NCBI GenBank assembly: GCA_028292305.1 | Contig: JAQGMQ010000072.1 | Coordinates: 1-18,750 of the forward strand | DNA from: Rhodoferax sp. | Lineage (GTDB): Bacteria > Pseudomonadota > Gammaproteobacteria > Burkholderiales > Burkholderiaceae_C | Direction of reading: 5' to 3' | DNA: 18,750 nt | Part shown: one piece after another, positions 14,686 through 18,750 of the stretch | How positions within the stretch are numbered: position 1 is the stretch's first letter | How the letters are laid out: each line of letters begins with the position of its first letter | Notes under the pieces: generated by a model | The model's database searches: none | What the model saw: the letters and a program-made list of their open reading frames with translations, nothing else | Told to the model about the DNA's origin: nothing | Position numbers and translations under genes: made by a program

Positions 14686-14833
14686 CCACGTTTTTCGTCG
14701 TGGGCAGACTTATGAGGTTGGGTGAAGAAGCGGCGCACGTTTTGCGGTGGATTCTGGATAGGCCGGTGCCGCTGAAACCATCCCGCGGAGCCGGCAGCTT
14801 GCAGCAGTTCGTAGTCGGCGGGGGGGCTCAACT

Positions 14834-17800
14834 TCACGCGCCCGTTTGCTGGCGCCCCTTCGGCCGGCCAATCGCCGCCGCGGCGCCCACCACCAGGCTC
14901 AGCAGCACCAGGCCCCATTGGCTCAAGGTCGGAATCTGCTGGATGCCGCCGCCGGGCGCTGGCGGCGTGACGGTCGAGGTGACGCTGGCACTGGCCGACC
15001 GCGTGCCGCCACCGGCACTGGTGTTGGTCACCGTGGCGGTGTTGTTCAGCGTGCTGCCCGCGGCCAGCGTGCCCTGCAGCACGATGTCGATGCGCTCGGA
15101 AGCGCTGGCCGGTGTGGCGCCGGCCGTGTAGTCGAGCGCACCGGTCACGGTGTAGACGCCGCCTGCCAATGCGCAAGTGGCCACCGTGGTCTGGCCGGTG
15201 CCGGAGACCACGCTGCACGAGATCGCGCCGGCCGTCATGCCCGCCGGCACCGGGTCGGCCAGGCTGAAGCCCATCGGTCCCTTGCCGGCGTTGGCCAGCA
15301 GGTTGTTGGCCACCGAGACCTGCCACTGCACGCTGGTGGGGCTCGGCAACGCGCCGCTCTTGCTGATGTTGGGCGCCAAAAAGCCGGTGACGGGCACCGC
15401 CACCGGGTCCAGCGTGGCCGTTTGCGTTTGCGGCACGCTGCCGGCGGGCACGGTCACGCCGGCGGGCAGGCAGGGCGCGGGCAGCGTGGCGCTGCTGCAG
15501 GCCGGGTTGGTGTTGTCGACGTTGTCGCTGACGATCGGGCCGGCGATGCCCGAGCCGAACGCGCCGCCCTGGTTCAACAGCGTCGTGCCTGGTGCCGTGG
15601 CGCCGCTCACCGTGACGGGAATGGTGAACACCATCGTCTCCCCGCTGCCCAGCACCGCGCCGGGCGCCAGCAGGTTGGCCTGGCCCACACCGTTGTAGCC
15701 CGGGTTCAGGCTGGCGGACGACAGCGGCCCGGCCACCGACAGCGTGGCGCCGCCAGCGTACGTTACGCCGGCCGGCAGCGTGTCGGTCACCTGGAAGCTG
15801 GTGATGTCGATAGCGCCGTTGTGGAAGTAGGTGAGCCGGTAGCGCAGCGCGTCGCCGGGCATGGCGAAGGCCGCGCCCGGCCGCGTCAGGTTGACCACCG
15901 ACTTGAAGCCCTGCGGCACACCACCGGCCAGGATCTCGGCCGCGCTGGGCACCGCGAAGTTGGTGGAGGCGCGCAGCGTGGTGTTGACGCCGCCCACCGG
16001 CACCTGCACGTTGGCCTGGTTGTTGACCGAGGTGATGAGGCCGCCGCTCGGCGCGTTCGCGGTGATGCTGAAGCGCAGGCCCGAGTTTGCAGGAATCGCC
16101 GGCAAGGTGGCACTGATGCCCGCGCCGTTGTTGGTGATGGCGCCGGGGCAGGTGGCCGTGCCGGGGTTGGCCGCCGGGCCGGGTATGGCCACGCAGCTCA
16201 CGCCGGTGAAGGCGGTCAGCTCGGGCGGCAGCGGGTCGGTGAACAACGCACCGGCCGGCTGCGCGCCGTTGCCGCCGTTGACCACGTCCACCGTGTAGGT
16301 GACGGCCTGGCCAGCGGCAGCCTGCAGCTTGTCGACCGACTTGGACAGCGCGATGCCGGCAGCGAACGCCAGGTTGACCTGCGCTTCGGAAAAGGCGGAA
16401 TAGGAGGGCACGCCCGATTGCGCGACGACGGTGGCGTCATTGGTGAGCGAGCCGGTAAAGCTATTCACGCCGGCCAGTGTGTAGCCGATGCTGAAGATCA
16501 GTTGGCTGCCGTCGGGCATGGTGGTGAAGATGCCCGCGGTGCCGAAGCTGCCTTGCAATGTTCCGTTGTTTCCGGGCGTCGCGTTCACCACGGCCGCGAG
16601 TGCGGCAGGCGACGGGCACTGGGCGCCACCGGTGGCCGCGCAGCTCAGGCTGGTGAGGCTGATCGTGCCGCAACGGTCGGCACCTGGCTGGTTGGTCGGG
16701 TTGCTGAAGTTGCCGTCGCGGCACCGTAACGAGGGATTGCCATCGGTGAAAGTCACCACGTCGAAGCCCGTGCCGTTGCCGCTGATGTTGCTGGCCACGA
16801 CCTGGAACGTAACCGGGCCCGAAGGCAGATTGCCGCTGTAGCTCGTGCCCCCTGCCATGGCGACGCCGGTCAATCCGGCCGGTGCAGTCAGCGTCTTGTC
16901 CAGCGCCACCGAGCCGCCGCTCGGGCAGGGCGGGTAGCCGTTGGTGTAGACGTAGGCCGGGGCGCTTCCGCCGCTGCCCGGCACCGCGCTGGCCAGGGCG
17001 GTGCTGCCGTCGGGCGCGATCACGGTGGCCGTGGCGGGTGTGGTCGTCGTGGCCTGGTTGGTGGTGCGCACCGAGGTGTCGCCGGGGGAAAGGCAGCCCG
17101 CCGCCAGTGGTTGATTGTGGTAAGGCACCAGCAGTTCGATACGCGCCGTGGGGTCGGCCGGCGTGGTGCAGGTCACGCCGCCGGGGCAACTGCGTGGGGG
17201 CAGCAAGGGGACGGTGGCGTCGAAGTTGCTGTAGCTGTTGCCGGCGACCACGTTGACGCCGTTCAAGGAGGCGGGGCATTGGGCGCCGCCGAACGCGGTG
17301 CAGATCACGCCACTGTTGATGACGCTGGTCACGCCGTTGACGTCCAGGTTCATCGGCAAGCCTATGGGTTGCGCCGGGTCCTGTTGAAACGGTCCGGGCG
17401 CCGTGCCGTCCACGCCGAGGACGGTATTCGAAGGCAGGGTTCGGGTGTCGATCAGGCCGTCCCCCACACCCGCATTCGCCAGAGCCACGCCAGTCGACGA
17501 GTCGTTTTGCAGGGTCACCAGGAAATACGCTCGCGCGCCGAACGGAATCGGTGCGCCGATGGTGCCGACCGAGGTGACGCCATCGGCCAGGAACGGCCCG
17601 GACTTGCTCACCCCGAGGCTGTAGGCCAACGGGTTGCTTGGGCAGTTCGGCGCCAGGTTCAGGTTGACCGACGTGCCCGTGTTGTTGCCCGGGTTGCTGT
17701 CGTCCACACCGGTGCCGTAGGCTTGAAAGCTCAGCGCCTGCTGGCCAATGGCGCTGCTGCAGTTGCTGGTGCCGGCACTGCCGAAGACGCGCAGAGTCCA

Positions 17801-18113
17801 TTGCGCCCCCGGGGCCACCGACGCACACCACGTTCGTGACGACGAAGCCGGCCGGCAACTGCTCGGTGATGGAGGCGCCGTTGGCACTGCCCGGGCCACC
17901 ATTTTTATACGCCAGGTCGTAGGTGATGATCTGGCCCGAGACGCCCGAAGCGGAGGGCATGTCGCGCACCACGATCAGGTCGGCCGCCTGGGCAGCGGCA
18001 CCGGCGATCAGCAGGGCCAGCAGCAGGCTTGCCTGCCGCCACCAGTGGGCCGTGTTCTGCAGAAGGATGGATGCGCCAGGATGGGAACGCTTGCGGCCGA
18101 GAAAGCTGAACAT
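14834..18113 (-). CDS. Large secreted DUF11-repeat protein with IPTL-CTERM sorting signal, interrupted by a one-base frameshift
   Basis: The start at 18113 has AGGAG 7 nt upstream and opens a signal peptide (about 1-43, ending AAAQAA). That frame reads well to VVTNVVCVGG (about residue 100). Sensible protein then continues in the next frame (GAQWTLRVFGSAG onward) to the stop at 14834. Removing one base from the G5 tract at 17806-17810 gives one protein of about 1,092 residues. It contains several immunoglobulin-like DUF11 (conserved-repeat) modules, for example SKSVDKLQAAAGQAVTYTVDV and LRYRLTYFHNG with TDTLPAGVTY. It ends in IPTLSQWG (1060-1067), a membrane helix and a basic tail: the IPTL-CTERM signal, which the TIGRFAM models pair with exosortase XrtH. 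Expected to be exported and processed at the cell envelope; no exosortase gene is in the window. Whether the frameshift is real or an assembly error is open. Confidence 0.85.
14903..15142 (-). repeat. C-terminal coding module shared with the neighbouring IPTL-CTERM gene (copy 1)
   Basis: This part of the large gene is closely similar, at DNA and protein level, to 18509-18750. Shared protein phrases include ERIDIVLQGTL, LNNTATVTN, GGGTR and IPTLSQWG. The longest exact DNA matches lie around 15031-15053 and 15070-15097. It marks a tandem duplication or ongoing exchange between paralogs. Confidence 0.8.
17806..17814 (-). other. Frameshift site: C5G4 tract (CCCCGGGGG on the coding strand)
   Basis: On the minus strand CCCC is followed by GGGGG. 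One G fewer joins the signal-peptide frame to the main repeat frame as VCVGGPGAQWTL. Both frames remain open well beyond the tract, so the evidence is protein plausibility: upstream of it only the first frame looks like a DUF11 protein, downstream only the second. This is a typical place for a sequencing error or slipped-strand mutation. Confidence 0.7.
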
Positions 18114-18195
18114 AGGAATTCTCCTGTCATGTATGCCATCTTCAATCACCGAAAAATTGAACTAAAAATAAAATTAATTATTTTTGGTGTACAAA

Positions 18196-18224
18196 ATTAT
18201 TCATCGATTTACGGATGAGGTCCA
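18196..18224 (-). promoter_or_regulatory. Candidate promoter of the large IPTL-CTERM gene
   Basis: On the minus strand, TGGACC (18224-18219; 4 of 6) and AATAAT (18201-18196; 5 of 6) are 17 bp apart. The predicted start, near 18189, gives a leader of about 75 nt carrying the AGGAG at 18125-18121. The AT-rich surroundings could also attract H-NS-type silencing. Called by eye only. Confidence 0.4.
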
Positions 18225-18310
18225 TGGGAAAACCCTTGGTTGCCTGGCTTGTCGGAAGTGGGCAACGACAGGCCGTCCAGCCGCGCTTCAAGCGGCCGGG
18301 CGAGTGCTAT

Positions 18311-18339
18311 AAAAAATGGAGCGGACTACGCTGCCGCTC
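18311..18339 (-). terminator. Intrinsic terminator of the upstream IPTL-CTERM gene
   Basis: On the minus strand, GAGCGG and CCGCTC (18339-18334 and 18324-18319) form a 6-bp stem with a nine-base loop. They are followed by CA and then six T (18316-18311). It lies about 110 nt after the stop at 18450. Confidence 0.55.
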
Positions 18340-18449
18340 AAGGGCCACAGCCGCTGGCCGATGCCCGGGGCCCGGCTTGGGATTCGTTCTGCAAATCGAA
18401 GGAATTTGAACAGGTACCGCCGCGGGGGCGGGCCCGTTGAGGGCCAAAT

Positions 18450-18750
18450 TCAGCGCAGTGGGCCGCGTAGCCTCTGCCGCAAACCGGCCACGGTGATGAC
18501 CAGCAGGCTCAACAACGCCAGCCCCCACTGGCTCAGCGTGGGGATCGACTGCATGCCGCCGGGCGGCCCACCGCCCCCCACCGAATTCACGCTGGCGCTG
18601 GCCGCACGCGTGCCACCGCCCGGGCTGAGGTTGGTCACCGTGGCGGTGTTGTTCAGCGTGGTGCCCGCCACCAGCGTGCCCTGCAGCACGATGTCGATGC
18701 GCTCCGCGGCCGTGGCCGGCGTGGCTGCGGCGGCGTAGTCGAGCGTGCCG
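18450..18750 (-). CDS. Second IPTL-CTERM protein, C-terminal part only (5' end beyond window)
   Basis: 99 codons plus a stop are visible, reading leftward from the right edge. The sequence resembles the last part of the large neighbouring protein: ERIDIVLQGTLVAGTTLNNT, a short Gly/Pro-rich spacer, IPTLSQWG (visible residues 69-76), a hydrophobic helix ending near AGL, and a basic tail RQRLRGPLR. This is the full IPTL-CTERM layout used for exosortase-type sorting. The spacer and tail differ from the paralog, so it is a diverged tandem copy rather than an exact duplicate. The upstream part is probably also built of DUF11 modules, but that is outside the window. Confidence 0.87.
   Translation of the reverse strand, partial: GTLDYAAAATPATAAERIDIVLQGTLVAGTTLNNTATVTNLSPGGGTRAASASVNSVGGGGPPGGMQSIPTLSQWGLALLSLLVITVAGLRQRLRGPLR
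18509..18750 (-). repeat. C-terminal coding module shared with the neighbouring IPTL-CTERM gene (copy 2)
   Basis: Counterpart of 14903-15142, in the same orientation on the minus strand and about 3.6 kb away. The exact matches are at about 18640-18662 and 18676-18703. The similarity runs up to the window edge, so the repeat unit may be longer. Confidence 0.8.

Larger units (their letters stand above)
18114..18449. other. 336-nt intergenic region between tandem IPTL-CTERM genes
   Basis: No gene is supported here. From the upstream gene's end (right) it holds a GC-rich stretch, a terminator-like hairpin at 18311-18339, and then a markedly AT-rich stretch at about 18150-18215 leading to the start of the large gene. 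The small open frames crossing it lack ribosome sites or recognisable products. Confidence 0.7.

Noticed and set aside
14846..16729. Plus-strand open frame of 627 codons
   Set aside because: Antisense to the IPTL-CTERM gene, low-complexity and without any recognisable domain.
18431..18445. Hairpin GGCCC-GTTGA-GGGCC after the second IPTL-CTERM gene
   Set aside because: Only 5 bp and no following U-tract. The hairpin at 18311-18339 is a better terminator.
1..18750. tRNA, rRNA, CRISPR, insertion sequence or prophage elements
   Set aside because: No cloverleaf with a CCA-type end, no regularly spaced repeats, and no transposase or integrase motif was found by eye on either strand.

Overview
The window is GC-rich, densely packed bacterial chromosome. 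The gene content suggests a betaproteobacterium of the Burkholderiales, probably Comamonadaceae: paired PqiA genes ahead of PqiB and PqiC, a short H-NS-type protein ending in a TWTGRGKPPRW motif, IPTL-CTERM surface proteins, a FolM/PTR1-like reductase next to FolB, and TtcA. This placement is inferred from protein families only. No rRNA, tRNA, CRISPR array, insertion sequence or integrase was recognised.

Positions 1-11774 form a long run of minus-strand genes. In transcription order (right to left) they are: a pteridine-reductase-type SDR, folB, a periplasmic solute-binding protein (SBP), a membrane diguanylate cyclase (DGC), a second related SBP, ttcA, a DUF4136 lipoprotein, a compact pqiA-pqiA-pqiB-pqiC block with overlapping ends, a histidine phosphatase, and a D-threonine aldolase-type PLP enzyme cut by the left edge. 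Many junctions are ATGA overlaps, which suggests translational coupling.

Positions 11792-14608 are plus-strand: a MidA/NDUFAF7-type methyltransferase divergent from the SDR with only 17 bp between start codons, a 64-residue DUF2905 membrane protein, an atypical ROK-family kinase, and an H-NS-like gene. The H-NS-like gene has a clear sigma70-type promoter whose -35 box is covered by an inverted repeat. An 18-bp-stem bidirectional terminator follows it.

Positions 14834-18750 are minus-strand and hold two tandem paralogous IPTL-CTERM proteins. The complete one (about 1,092 residues after correction) carries an apparent one-base insertion in a G5 tract near codon 101. The other is cut by the right edge. 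The space between them contains a likely terminator and an AT-rich promoter region.

The best candidate for an undescribed system is the SBP-DGC-SBP cassette at 7501-10464. It has two paralogous periplasmic ligand-binding proteins and a diguanylate cyclase with a periplasmic domain, in one tight operon without any permease or ATPase gene. It lies between folate genes and ttcA. A plausible reading is a ligand-gated c-di-GMP sensor rather than a transporter.
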